From contig JAUWYP010000008.1 of assembly GCA_030615765.1 (NCBI GenBank), positions 1-64,000 on the forward strand: a DNA stretch of 64,000 nucleotides, written 5' to 3'. A model generated the notes under the pieces. That model was not told the origin of the DNA. It did no database searches and saw only the letters and a list, made by a program, of their open reading frames with translations. This document shows, piece after piece, positions 9,297 through 17,654 of the stretch (position 1 is its first letter; every line of letters starts with the position of its first letter). This DNA is from Dehalococcoidia bacterium (GTDB taxonomy: Bacteria > Chloroflexota > Dehalococcoidia > SM23-28-2). The translations under genes were made by a program, and so were the position numbers.

Positions 9297-10604
9297 TCAG
9301 CTAGGGCTTTCGAGCGCTACCCGCGAGTCCCACACCGCCGCCCGGAAGATCCCCCGCGTCATGGTTGCTCGCGATTCGTTGGCACGACGAGAGTAGACCT
9401 CGGCGCGCACCTCGTGTACCTCGGCGTTGCCCGCATCCGCCGCCATCGCCCAGTCAACAAGGTGGCTCGCCATAGCCAGGTCCCCTTCGACCATCAGCTC
9501 TCGAGCGCGCTCCACAACCGGCCGCACCCCGCCAGCCAGACGCGCAATTTCCCCTCCCTGCTGCGCCTGGGGTGCCGGCTTCAGCTGTGAGGGCGTGCCA
9601 TCGTACCAGCCGCCGTATAGCCGCCAGACGTTCCTCACTATGAATTCCGGTTCATCGTAGACCGGCTGTAGGTAGGGCCGCCCCTCAAGGTGGACCGGCG
9701 GGCGAACCGTGTGCAGGACGGCATCCAGAGTCGCCCCCTGGTTCATCATCGCCACTGTTTGGTCGTGGAGCGACTCCAGGAACTCCGCAGTATCGGTGAG
9801 GGCCTGCCGCACCCGCTCTCTCCCCACCACGATCACCCCGTGTCCTGGCGAGAGCACCTCTGCCTCCAGCGCTGCCATCTTGCGAAGGGCCCGCGCCCAC
9901 TCCAAAGGGTATCGCTGCACCTTCTGCGGGTTGCCGGCGTTGGGCACGGCCCATATGAACAGGTCGCCTGGGCACAGAACCTTGCGCCCGGGTACCCATA
10001 CCCACGTGTGATCGTCCGTCTCGCCCCGGTCATGATAGAGTTCGAATCGTTCCCCACCCACCGTCAAGACCAAGGAACGGGCATAGGTGGTGTCGGGGTA
10101 AGTGTATTCGGTCGGCCACTGGATGATGCCCCGTGGCGCCATTTCCCCGCCCTCGCTGCGCTTCAAGGCGTCGGCTCCAAACTGGCGCGTGTTGATGATG
10201 CTATTGTAGCCAGCCGTCAGGATGTAGCGCTGGAAGCGAGCGGCCACCGCTTCGTGACCGACCACCCTCGGCCCAGGCCAGTCGCGCTCCTTAGCCTCCT
10301 CAGCGAACGGAGGCACGCCGAAGACGTGGTCCACGTGCCCGTGGGTGTAGACCGCCGTGTCCAGCCTCGCCTTCGACCACGACCGGATGGCCTCGAAGGT
10401 CTGCCTCTGGTTAAAGTAAGCACCGGTGTCTATCAGCACTAGGCCGCCCTCTGTCTCGAAGGCGGTTACATTGGCGAAGTGGCGCCAGAAGATCGTCTTT
10501 TCGGCGATCTCCTCGATGTCCCCGACGGGTGTCCAAGGGTGGTGCTCATCGGTGGTGACCTCCCCCGTCCACATCCTCTCCGCCAGATCCATCACTGTCC
10601 CCAT
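9297..10604 (-). CDS. Alkylsulfatase-like metallo-beta-lactamase-fold hydrolase
   Basis: 435 aa. The MBL motif THGHVDH gives H88, H90, D92 and H93; later metal ligands fit HDRGETDDH and SPGHG. The C-terminal third (GEIARLAGGVRPVVERARE onward) resembles the alkylsulfatase dimerisation domain of SdsA1/BDS1-type enzymes, which hydrolyse alkyl sulfate esters. No signal peptide is visible. AGGAGGT lies 6-7 nt before the ATG. It is the last gene of the minus-strand selenium/formate dehydrogenase block but is 164 nt from the TusA-like gene, so co-transcription is uncertain. Family placement is good; the substrate is not established. Confidence 0.8.
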   Translation of the reverse strand: MGTVMDLAERMWTGEVTTDEHHPWTPVGDIEEIAEKTIFWRHFANVTAFETEGGLVLIDTGAYFNQRQTFEAIRSWSKARLDTAVYTHGHVDHVFGVPPFAEEAKERDWPGPRVVGHEAVAARFQRYILTAGYNSIINTRQFGADALKRSEGGEMAPRGIIQWPTEYTYPDTTYARSLVLTVGGERFELYHDRGETDDHTWVWVPGRKVLCPGDLFIWAVPNAGNPQKVQRYPLEWARALRKMAALEAEVLSPGHGVIVVGRERVRQALTDTAEFLESLHDQTVAMMNQGATLDAVLHTVRPPVHLEGRPYLQPVYDEPEFIVRNVWRLYGGWYDGTPSQLKPAPQAQQGGEIARLAGGVRPVVERARELMVEGDLAMASHLVDWAMAADAGNAEVHEVRAEVYSRRANESRATMTRGIFRAAVWDSRVALESPS

Positions 10605-10768
10605 GAAGATACCTCCTGGACTGTCGAATCGATAGCCAGCCTTCTAAAGAGAGTAGCATCCTGCCCAGGGGAATGGTAGAGGCCGGCCGCCCGCGTATCT
10701 GCCTGACAGACAGATCGCCAGCTCCTTCTTGCGCCCCTGGTAGGCAACCGTGTGAATATTGCGCCCTG

Positions 10769-10987
10769 CTATTTCCTAGGCGGGCTCAGCACCAGACGGA
10801 AACCGTCCTCAACATCCACAACCCTTACGGAGTACCCCTTGCTCTGAGCCAGTCGCGACACGTTCTCCTTCGAGACCGCGCTCTCCACCAGCACGCCTAT
10901 AGGTTCCGCCGGATTCTCTTCCATGGCCTTCTTGGCTCTGACTACTGGGACAGGGCAGGAAAAACCCCGAACATCGACCTCAATCAT
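10769..10987 (-). CDS. TusA/YedF-like sulfur or selenium carrier
   Basis: 72 aa using the internal ATG at 10987, which overlaps the kinase stop as ATGA and has GGAGGG about 7 nt upstream; the ORF track start at 11029 is rejected. The N-terminal motif FSCPVPVVRAKKAMEE is the CPxP signature of TusA-family proteins (C11 the carrier cysteine). TusA relays persulfide sulfur; YedF-type members co-occur with selenium metabolism genes. Position in the YedE/DUF3343 operon favours a selenium or shared S/Se carrier role. A pure sulfur-relay role cannot be excluded from sequence. Confidence 0.85.
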   Translation of the reverse strand: MIEVDVRGFSCPVPVVRAKKAMEENPAEPIGVLVESAVSKENVSRLAQSKGYSVRVVDVEDGFRLVLSPPRK

Positions 10988-11880
10988 TGTTGCCCTCCTG
11001 CCGTATAGCAGACCCCGCTCCATTGGCAAAGGTACTCTTCGAACACTGCCTGAAACTGACCGATAACCTGCCGGACCCTGGTGGCTGGAGTGGCCTGGGC
11101 GAACTTCCCCGCCATGCGGTTCGATCTGGCGGCAAGTATGGCTGCCTCGCGCGGCTCCAGCCCGGCATAGACGAAGGCGGACACAAGACCCGTGATGGTG
11201 TCTCCCGTCCCCCCAACCGCCTCCAGCGCAGGCACGTTCGGCTCAGCCACGGTAGCCACAATATCCCCACCGTCTACCACATAATCAATTGCTCCCTTGA
11301 CCAGCAGTAGCCTGGCTGCGTTCTTGTGCTGGTAAGCGGCGGCAACGAGCTCTGGAGTCCGGCTTGTGTCAGCGTCGAAGAGGTGCCTGGCGATATAGGC
11401 AGGGTGGGTGGCATCGGGATCAGCCAGAAATGCCATCTCAGTGGCATCCGGCGTGAAGATGTCAAAACACGCGGCCAGCCCAGCTGCCTTGGCGGCGTAC
11501 ATCGAGCCCGCGTCGGCGATCATGAGCACCTTGCGAGGGCATCTTTGGACGGATTCGCAGAGCGTCCTCATCAGGGCCATAACGGGAAGGCAATAGTGCA
11601 GCACCATTACCCGCGGAGAGATATCACCTACCTTCCCGATGAGATATTCGTAGATCTCTCGCGTACCCTTGCCCTGCCCGATGTCTCCTGCAACCAGGAC
11701 TTGGGGAGCCTCCAGCTTCAAGTAGTCGATGGCAGCCAGCGCAGCGCTGATCATAGCCCCGGTGCCCTGGGCACAGGGGATCCGGCGCCCCTCGACGACC
11801 ATGTCCTCCCCTTCGGCCACGGCGCGTCCTACGGTTAGCGGAAAGTCCCTTATGGGTACAGTCCCGGCAATGAGCATCAT
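10984..11880 (-). CDS. Ribokinase-superfamily kinase (NAD(P)HX-dehydratase/sugar-kinase-like) in the selenium operon
   Basis: 298 aa using the ATG at 11880, which overlaps the upstream stop as ATGA; the ORF track's longer N-terminus lies inside the previous gene. The signature GGTGDTITGLVSAFVYAG is the ATP/anion-hole motif of the ribokinase/NAXD fold, with FTPDATEMAFL matching the family's TPxxxE segment. The partner YjeF epimerase domain of bifunctional NAD(P)HX repair proteins is absent. Overlaps at both ends with the DUF3343 and TusA-like genes imply translational coupling and a shared job. The substrate is unknown: it could be NAD(P)HX repair or an undescribed step in Se/S handling. Confidence 0.75.
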   Translation of the reverse strand: MMLIAGTVPIRDFPLTVGRAVAEGEDMVVEGRRIPCAQGTGAMISAALAAIDYLKLEAPQVLVAGDIGQGKGTREIYEYLIGKVGDISPRVMVLHYCLPVMALMRTLCESVQRCPRKVLMIADAGSMYAAKAAGLAACFDIFTPDATEMAFLADPDATHPAYIARHLFDADTSRTPELVAAAYQHKNAARLLLVKGAIDYVVDGGDIVATVAEPNVPALEAVGGTGDTITGLVSAFVYAGLEPREAAILAARSNRMAGKFAQATPATRVRQVIGQFQAVFEEYLCQWSGVCYTAGGQQ

Positions 11881-12428
11881 CGCTGGCCACCTCCCTGCCA
11901 GAGGATCAGGCATTCTTCCAGGGCTCGGTCCAGCATCAGGGCGCACAGGGTGAAGCCAATATCCCTCGGCCGCGGGGCCTCGCTGAGCTTCTTGTCCACC
12001 AGCTCAGAGTGCAGGTAAGGAATATCAGGGCAGCCCCCACCTGAAACGTTGACAATGATGCCGCTCTTCTTGTCGAAGGAGAGCTTCATATTACCTGCCC
12101 TCACCATCACCTGGTCACCGAAATCCGTCGCCTTGACGATTTCCAGGAGCGGTGAGGTGCTTACCCTAAGCGGAGCGACGCTGACATACGCCGCGTCCTT
12201 TTCCTTGAGCTCTCGCTCGATGCCAGGCTGTTCCACCAGGTTTACCTCCAGCGCCAGGTCACAGCCCATGCGCAGCTCCGGCGGTGGAGCAACGAGCCTA
12301 ACAGCGTAGTCTGCTTTCCTAAGCACCTTCTCTGCCGTCATTGCATCCTGTACATCCTCGAAAAGCAGCAGCCCCCCACCCTCGAAGGAAGGCTTCTTTC
12401 GTCTTAGAAACCGTCTTAGAAACCCCAT
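11877..12428 (-). CDS. DUF3343 (putative Se/S carrier-like) protein, extended form
   Basis: 183 aa. The first about 80 residues (LLLFEDVQDAMTAEKVLRK, then LVAPPPELRMGCDLALEV) match the DUF3343 Se/S-carrier-like family, with Cys in the GC position where members usually carry a Cys pair. The remaining about 100 residues contain VSGGGCPDIPYL and I do not recognise them; typical DUF3343 proteins are only about 80-90 aa, so this looks like a fusion. It starts 13 nt after yedE and overlaps the kinase by ATGA. Predicted cytosolic. A role in selenium delivery is inferred from context. Confidence 0.75.
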   Translation of the reverse strand: MGFLRRFLRRKKPSFEGGGLLLFEDVQDAMTAEKVLRKADYAVRLVAPPPELRMGCDLALEVNLVEQPGIERELKEKDAAYVSVAPLRVSTSPLLEIVKATDFGDQVMVRAGNMKLSFDKKSGIIVNVSGGGCPDIPYLHSELVDKKLSEAPRPRDIGFTLCALMLDRALEECLILWQGGGQR

Positions 12429-12441
12429 AATGACCTACCCC

Positions 12442-13635
12442 CTACGTTTCGTCCGCCGCAGCGACTCGCACCTTGGCAAAAGCCTTCCTCCACCAGGCTG
12501 CCAACCATGCCTTGTCCATCACCGCAAAGCCGATCGCCCCTACCACCACCAGGCCGATAACGACCGCCTCCGGCCCATACGGGCTGACACCGGCGGACGA
12601 GCTGGCCAGGTTGAAGTTGTGCGCAAAGGCGGCCCCGCTGATCATACCGAGAACGAACACGGCCGCGTCGCCATCACCCTCACCGGACAGGAAGAGCTGC
12701 CTGCCGGGGCAACCTCCCGCCAGCGCGAAGCACAGCCCGGCAAGCCCCATGCCCAAGAAGTTCCACAAATGGTTGTCGTGGGCCACCGGCTGGTCGGCCA
12801 AGCCAAGCTTTAGCAGGTCCTCATCGGTGAACCCGGTGATCAGGGCGTTAGTGACCACTGCGGCGGCCACAAGGGCGAGGACTCCGCTCAGCAGGTGAGT
12901 GTCTCTGACCAGGACGACATCGCGGATGGCGCCCATCGTGCAGAAGCGAGTACGCTGCGCCAGTATCCCTACCGCTATTCCCACTACCAGCGATACCGCT
13001 AAGGCAGCGTGCAATGCCCCCGGCCCCGTGACGCTCTCGAAAATCGGGCCGATGGGGTTGCCGTCGGCGTCGCGCCCAAACTCAGGCGCGAAGATGGCAA
13101 GCAGCAGCAGGCCGATCACGGCCGACGGCAGTACCAGGCCGATGACAAGGGGAGCGCGATTAGCGCGGCCCAGGTTGTAACCGCCACGCAAGAAGAACGC
13201 CCCCAGGGTTACGCCCGCCACGAGCCCCGACAGCCCCAGGATGGCGTTCAGGTCGCCGCCAGCCAGGCGGAGCAGGGCACGCCAGGGGCAGCCCAGGAAC
13301 ACCAGTGCCCCGATCATGGCAAAGACGCCAAGGGCAAAGCGGACGATCGGCGCCGAACCGGCACGCGGCCTGAACTCCCGAAACAGGAGCGCCGCCAGGA
13401 GCGCCCCCAGCACAAAGCCGATTATCTCCGGCCGTATATACTGGACGACACCAGCCCTGTGCAGGCCGAGGGCTCCGGCGATGTCGCGCTCAAAGCAGGC
13501 AACGCAAATGCCCATGTTCTTGGGGTTGCCCCAATACACCAGCAATGAGGCGAGGACTCCTATGACAGCTCCCGCAGAGATGATCCCCCAGCGCGAGGCG
13601 AAAAAGCTGTTGAGTTTGGACATATAGTGCGTCAT
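12442..13635 (-). CDS. yedE: YedE/YeeE-family selenium (or thiosulfate) membrane transporter
   Basis: 397 aa, about ten hydrophobic segments. Conserved cysteine motifs are GICVACFERDIAGALGLH, FLGCPWRALLRLAGGD, RTRFCTMGAIRD and GGCPGRQLF. The first and last are characteristic of the selenium-associated YedE branch rather than short thiosulfate YeeE proteins. Inner-membrane uptake of a selenium or sulfur species is the proposed role. AAGGAG lies 7-8 nt before the ATG. It heads a four-gene unit with DUF3343, the kinase and the TusA-like protein, following a leader region with a short ORF. Co-location with a selenocysteine formate dehydrogenase supports the selenium assignment. Confidence 0.85.
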   Translation of the reverse strand: MTHYMSKLNSFFASRWGIISAGAVIGVLASLLVYWGNPKNMGICVACFERDIAGALGLHRAGVVQYIRPEIIGFVLGALLAALLFREFRPRAGSAPIVRFALGVFAMIGALVFLGCPWRALLRLAGGDLNAILGLSGLVAGVTLGAFFLRGGYNLGRANRAPLVIGLVLPSAVIGLLLLAIFAPEFGRDADGNPIGPIFESVTGPGALHAALAVSLVVGIAVGILAQRTRFCTMGAIRDVVLVRDTHLLSGVLALVAAAVVTNALITGFTDEDLLKLGLADQPVAHDNHLWNFLGMGLAGLCFALAGGCPGRQLFLSGEGDGDAAVFVLGMISGAAFAHNFNLASSSAGVSPYGPEAVVIGLVVVGAIGFAVMDKAWLAAWWRKAFAKVRVAAADET

Positions 13636-13919
13636 TGCTCACTCCTTCTCGGGATCGGCAGGCAAGTGGACGGTATCGTCCGCCGGCGGGGAATGCGGTC
13701 TAGTTCGATCCCCACGCCAAGCATGCAATGCGCCCACTAAGTGGCGCTGGGCGGGGTTGAGCGAGTCTCAGGCCGTCACTCTACTGCAGTGCGCCTGGCT
13801 CTGAGGAGGTTGCGTCTTTGGAGATGAGGCGACAGCTAGGCCATGACGGGAAGAGAGGCTGCTCGAGCAGATGACTGACGCAGCACCTGCGTCAGGCCCC
13901 CCGGGCGCTCAGCGCCGCC
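13636..13919 (-). promoter_or_regulatory. yedE leader region with three consecutive palindromes
   Basis: No gene of normal size fits here. Immediately after the 10-codon ORF come GGCGCT/AGCGCC (13904-13916), a perfect CTGACGCAG-CAC-CTGCGTCAG hairpin (13875-13895) and CTGCTCGAGCAG (13859-13870). None is followed by a T-run, so an ordinary intrinsic terminator is not evident. The rest, down to the yedE RBS, shows nothing I recognise. The arrangement could be an attenuator or an operator array. Confidence 0.4.
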
Positions 13920-13952
13920 TCAGACGAAGCGTTGTCGCGGGACCATCGTCAT
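13920..13952 (-). CDS. Putative 10-aa leader peptide upstream of yedE
   Basis: AAGGAGGT (13967-13960), a full-length Shine-Dalgarno, sits 7 nt before ATG, giving MTMVPRQRFV and TGA. It begins about 30 nt after the mobA stop and ends at the first of three palindromes. It is too short for the ORF track. The strong ribosome site on such a short frame suggests a regulatory uORF rather than chance, but no known leader family is recognised. Confidence 0.4.
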   Translation of the reverse strand: MTMVPRQRFV

Positions 13953-13982
13953 CGCTCTCACCTCCTTCCCTCCCAGCTCAAG

Positions 13983-14675
13983 CTACTCGCCCAAATGGGA
14001 GATGCTATCGCGGAGATTATCAGCGTCGCGACCGCTAGGATCAAGCGTCGCCCTGCAGGCGCCGACCTCCCGCAGCAATCTCTGCGCCTCCTCCACGTCG
14101 GCCTCGCTGTTGATGTTGAAGAAGCTGAGGTGACGCGGGTCGATGCGGTCGATCGTTCCCTCGTCGACGTAGCGTACTCTCACCGCCTCGAACAGTGGCG
14201 CGATCTTGAGGTGGCCCGCCCGCAGCATCCGTTCTATGGGAGCGAGGCAGGCCTTGGAGTAGAGCGCGTGAAGGGGTTCGGGCTGACCTTCCAGGCGAGG
14301 GACCACCGCGTCGACGTTGCCGCTCTCCTCCATCAGATGGCGCAGAAGCTCGCGGTTTAGAAACGGCAGGTCACAGGCCACCACCAGGCTCCAACGCTCG
14401 GCGGAAGCGTCAACTCCGGTGAAGATGCCCCCGAGCGAGCCCCGGCCGGGGTAGCGGTCGCTCACCACCCGCACTCGGGGCGGCAGGTGCAGGGCCGCCG
14501 CCTGCTCGGGCCGACCTACCACCACCAGCACCTCAGTTGTCAGAGGGACGATGCTGTCTATGACCCGCTCGATAAGCGCCTTGCCGCCGATGCGCTCCAG
14601 CGCCTTGTTCCTTCCCAGGCGCCGGCTCGCGCCGCCAGCCATGATGACGCCGCTCACCTGAATTGAATCGCCCAT
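13983..14675 (-). CDS. mobA: Molybdenum cofactor guanylyltransferase MobA
   Basis: 230 aa. The N-terminal VIMAGGASRRLGRNKAL is the nucleotide-binding LAGGxSxRMGxxKA signature; ACDLPFLNRELL follows as the second family motif. MobA attaches GMP to molybdopterin-Mo (or W) to form MGD, the cofactor formate dehydrogenase needs. The ATG at 14675 is preferred over the TTG two codons earlier because GGGTAGG lies upstream. It is 63 nt downstream of fdhE on the same strand, consistent with one formate dehydrogenase maturation operon. Confidence 0.88.
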   Translation of the reverse strand: MGDSIQVSGVIMAGGASRRLGRNKALERIGGKALIERVIDSIVPLTTEVLVVVGRPEQAAALHLPPRVRVVSDRYPGRGSLGGIFTGVDASAERWSLVVACDLPFLNRELLRHLMEESGNVDAVVPRLEGQPEPLHALYSKACLAPIERMLRAGHLKIAPLFEAVRVRYVDEGTIDRIDPRHLSFFNINSEADVEEAQRLLREVGACRATLDPSGRDADNLRDSISHLGE

Positions 14676-14738
14676 GAGCAAAGGCCTACCCGCAGGACCT
14701 CACCGTGATAGCCGCAGCGCTTTGCAGCCCCTCCACCC

Positions 14739-15581
14739 CTACCCCTCCCCATACCCAGCATCGAGCGCTGCCACGTCCATGGCCACCGTCAGGATACGTT
14801 CCGCCGGCAGCAGTCGCTCCCCAGCAACTTGGCGTAGGTCGATCGTCTTGAGGTAGCGGCGGCACTGCTCGCAGACGTTGAGGCGATACACCTGGTCGTC
14901 GCTCGGGTAATAGGCCAGTCGGCGCGGCTCGTCGTTGCCGCAGAACGGACAACCTATTCGCTGGAACGTCCACTCGCTGTCACAGCGCGAGCACAGGAGT
15001 CGCCGCCGCCCGCTCTCTCGTTCCAGCGCAGCCAGGTCCGGTTCGCCGCCGCAAATCGGGCAGCGCCCGCGATACCAAGCGCTGTCATCGACCCAGGGAG
15101 CAAGCGCCTGCGCCTGGACTCGCAGGAAGGGGCGCAGGGCATTGTTGAAAATGAAGGCGAGGAGCTTGCCATCGAGCCCGGATCCCTCTCCTTCACGGAC
15201 CCGACCCTCGCGCAGATACTCCACGGCGAGGGCCCCGATCTGGTCTCGTCTCTCGTCCAGCCAGGCACGAATCCCGGCCAGGGTCTCGGCCAGCTCCGGT
15301 CTGCGCTCGGCAACGATGAAGCCTATCTGGTCACAGAGCCCAGCCAGAGTCTGGCCGTCCACCCCCAAAGACTCCGGCGAAAGCAGAGGAACCCCTTGCT
15401 GAAGCCGCGCACTGGCCTCCTCGCCATCCAGTGCTGGACGTTGCGGCGAGACCCCAGCGTGGGCCTGCGCCCTGAGTAGTTCGCAGTGGAGTTCGATGGT
15501 GTCAGCTAACTCAGGCCGCTTGTCAGCTTGGCGGTAGACCTCTTGCAGGATCTGGTCGTAACCAACCACTACAGCCCCCAC
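14739..15581 (-). CDS. fdhE: Formate dehydrogenase accessory protein FdhE
   Basis: 280 aa, GTG start. The C-terminal half carries paired CxxC rubredoxin-like motifs: CPICGGEPDLA, LLCSRCDSEW, CPFCGND and CEQCRRYLKTID. This is the FdhE signature; FdhE binds iron and is needed to activate respiratory formate dehydrogenases. The N-terminal half is helical and poorly conserved, as usual. It lies between the membrane subunit and mobA on the same strand. A second GTG four codons in is an alternative start. Confidence 0.88.
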   Translation of the reverse strand: MGAVVVGYDQILQEVYRQADKRPELADTIELHCELLRAQAHAGVSPQRPALDGEEASARLQQGVPLLSPESLGVDGQTLAGLCDQIGFIVAERRPELAETLAGIRAWLDERRDQIGALAVEYLREGRVREGEGSGLDGKLLAFIFNNALRPFLRVQAQALAPWVDDSAWYRGRCPICGGEPDLAALERESGRRRLLCSRCDSEWTFQRIGCPFCGNDEPRRLAYYPSDDQVYRLNVCEQCRRYLKTIDLRQVAGERLLPAERILTVAMDVAALDAGYGEG

Positions 15582-15637
15582 AGCCCCGCTTTGCTTCTCC
15601 TCCCCCTCTTCTAACCGCTGTCAGTGGCGTGGCGCGC

Positions 15638-16786
15638 CTACTCCCCAGCCGGACTGCCGGCGTACTCGGTAAACAGGGGCAGATAGCGCGCCACCAGGCC
15701 AAAGGCGACGATGCCTGCGGACACTACGCCGATGGTCACAGCGAATTCCAGCGGGTGCGGCACGTACGAGGCGGCGAACTCCGGCTTGTCAATGGCGATC
15801 AGCCCCACGGCAAAGCGGCTGAGGATCACCCCGCTGACGACCAGGAGGGCGCTGAACAGCAGCCAGGCGCGACTTCGCCTTACGGCCGGGAGCGAGAACA
15901 GCACCATGGGCAGGAGCACGAAGCCCATGATCTCCAGCCAGAACAGACCGCTCTCCAGATCCCATTCTGTCAGCAGCCCCAGCTCCCCCGAGCCGGCGAG
16001 ATCCCCAATCTTGACCGCGATGTAGGCGGCCAGGACAAACGGGATCACCCTGGCCAGGCCGCCCAGGAGGTCTAGCTCCAGCCCTCGCCGGAACACTCTC
16101 GAACTGATGATGGACTCCAGGATCACCATCGCCGGGCCCACCGCTACCGCCGTCAACCAGAACATCAGCGGCAATAATGGCGTGTGCCAAACCTTGTGGA
16201 GTTGGTCGGGCAGGATGACATACAGCGAACCCAGAGAAGACTGGTGCAGGGTGGACAGCATTGCCCCCGCGATGGCAAGCGGGATGACGAGGGTGTGGAT
16301 GAGCCGCCGCGGCGCCTCCATCCCAAAACGCTCGAACACCAGCGGGCTGAACTCCAGGGCCAGCACGAAGGTGTACAGCATTACGCACCAGCCTACTTCG
16401 AACATGACCGAGTGCGGGTTCCAGAAGATTATGAGATACCAGATGCGCTCCGGGTGGCCCAGGTCAACCAGAAGGGCCACGATCACCAGGATGTAGCCCA
16501 GGAAGCCGGTGAGAATGGCTGGCCGAAGGAGGGGACGGTACCGCTCCCCACCGAAAAGATAGACCATCGACGCTGTGATGAAGGCGCCGGACGCCAACGC
16601 CACGCCACACAGGAGGTCGAAGGTGATCCACAGCCCCCAAGCCGTGTTATCGTTCAGATTGGTGGTAGCCCCCAGGCCGTTTGCGTAGCGGATCATTGCC
16701 ACCACAAACGCGAGGACGATCAGCCCCCCCAGCACGACCACGGCGGGCGAAATGGGAGGACGGCGGAGGGCGATTCTTCCGATCAT
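15638..16786 (-). CDS. nrfD: NrfD/PsrC-type membrane subunit of formate dehydrogenase
   Basis: 382 aa with about nine or ten hydrophobic helices and few charged loops, typical of NrfD/PsrC quinone-interacting membrane proteins, not the four-helix cytochrome b FdnI. Its start overlaps the beta-subunit stop as ATGA, so it is translationally coupled. With the TAT-exported alpha subunit and membrane-tethered beta subunit it would pass electrons from formate to the quinone pool, or work in reverse. No heme ligands need be present in this family. The pairing with FdhA/FdhB is firm from gene order. Confidence 0.85.
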   Translation of the reverse strand: MIGRIALRRPPISPAVVVLGGLIVLAFVVAMIRYANGLGATTNLNDNTAWGLWITFDLLCGVALASGAFITASMVYLFGGERYRPLLRPAILTGFLGYILVIVALLVDLGHPERIWYLIIFWNPHSVMFEVGWCVMLYTFVLALEFSPLVFERFGMEAPRRLIHTLVIPLAIAGAMLSTLHQSSLGSLYVILPDQLHKVWHTPLLPLMFWLTAVAVGPAMVILESIISSRVFRRGLELDLLGGLARVIPFVLAAYIAVKIGDLAGSGELGLLTEWDLESGLFWLEIMGFVLLPMVLFSLPAVRRSRAWLLFSALLVVSGVILSRFAVGLIAIDKPEFAASYVPHPLEFAVTIGVVSAGIVAFGLVARYLPLFTEYAGSPAGE

Positions 16787-17607
16787 GACGATGTCTCCCT
16801 ATCTCCTGACCTACCTGATCCCCCCTTCTTCACCATCATCTCTTGTCGGCGTCTCACCACCCAGTAGATGCCGCCCAGGCCAATCAGCATGCCCACCAGA
16901 ACCGCAGGCGTAGCTTTCGTCATGATGTCCTCGGTGTCTTCCTGAATCGGCGCCGACCCAAGCTCCGGCATGCCTAGTTCCTCGAAGGGAACGGACGAGA
17001 TGTAGAGCAGGGAGGTGCCTCCTGCCTCGTCCTTGCCGTAGACGTGATCCAGGTATCTTTCCGGGTGTTCCCGAATCCTGGCCTCCGCCACGGCGATCAG
17101 CTCATCGCGCTCCCCGTACATGAGCGCCCCGCTCGGGCAGGTGTGGACACAGGCCGGCTCCATCCCTGCGCTCAGCCGATCGATACAGAAGGTGCACTTC
17201 TTGATCTCCGCCCCCTCAAACAGACCATCGCCCCACTGGAAGGTCGGGATCTCGAAAGGACAGGCCAGCATGCAGTAGCGACAACCGATGCAGCGATCGT
17301 CGCGATAGAGCACCGGGCCTTCGTCCGTCTTGTACAGGGCGCCCACCGGACACGCCGATACGCAGGCCGGGTGCAGGCAGTGCATGCAGGCGTGCCGGCC
17401 GAAGGCCCATGCCACCCCGTCACCGTCGTCGACCTCCCTGAACTCCATGACGAGCCAGGTGTCCTCCGAGACGCGCGGCGGGTTCTGGTAGCTGCCGGTG
17501 TTGTGGGTGACCTCCGCCGGCAGGTCGTTCCACTGCTTGCAGGCGACCTGACAGCCACGGCAGCCGGTGCACCTGAAGGCGTCAAACAGTATCGCCACCT
17601 TGGCCAT
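16783..17607 (-). CDS. fdhB: Formate dehydrogenase beta subunit, four [4Fe-4S] ferredoxin-type
   Basis: 274 aa from the ATG at 17607, chosen over the TTG at 17634 because AAGGGACGG precedes it. Cysteine clusters appear in order: CTGCRGCQVACK, CMHCLHPACVSACP, CIGCRYCMLACP and CTFCIDRLSAG with a following CVHTCP. That is four cubane ligand sets, as in FdnH/FdoH. A C-terminal transmembrane helix (VLVGMLIGLGGIYWVV) anchors it in the membrane as in FdnH. It lies 47 nt after fdhA and overlaps the NrfD-like gene. Confidence 0.92.
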   Translation of the reverse strand: MAKVAILFDAFRCTGCRGCQVACKQWNDLPAEVTHNTGSYQNPPRVSEDTWLVMEFREVDDGDGVAWAFGRHACMHCLHPACVSACPVGALYKTDEGPVLYRDDRCIGCRYCMLACPFEIPTFQWGDGLFEGAEIKKCTFCIDRLSAGMEPACVHTCPSGALMYGERDELIAVAEARIREHPERYLDHVYGKDEAGGTSLLYISSVPFEELGMPELGSAPIQEDTEDIMTKATPAVLVGMLIGLGGIYWVVRRRQEMMVKKGGSGRSGDRETSS

Positions 17608-17654
17608 ATCACTTACCGTCCCTTGCCGAGGCAAACGTCAGGAGCATCCTGTCC

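Noticed and set aside
13695-13713. GTTCGATCCCC resembles a tRNA T-loop, raising the idea of a selC (tRNA-Sec) gene near the selenium operon
   Set aside because: The preceding bases do not pair to make a T-stem and no acceptor or anticodon arm can be drawn on either strand.
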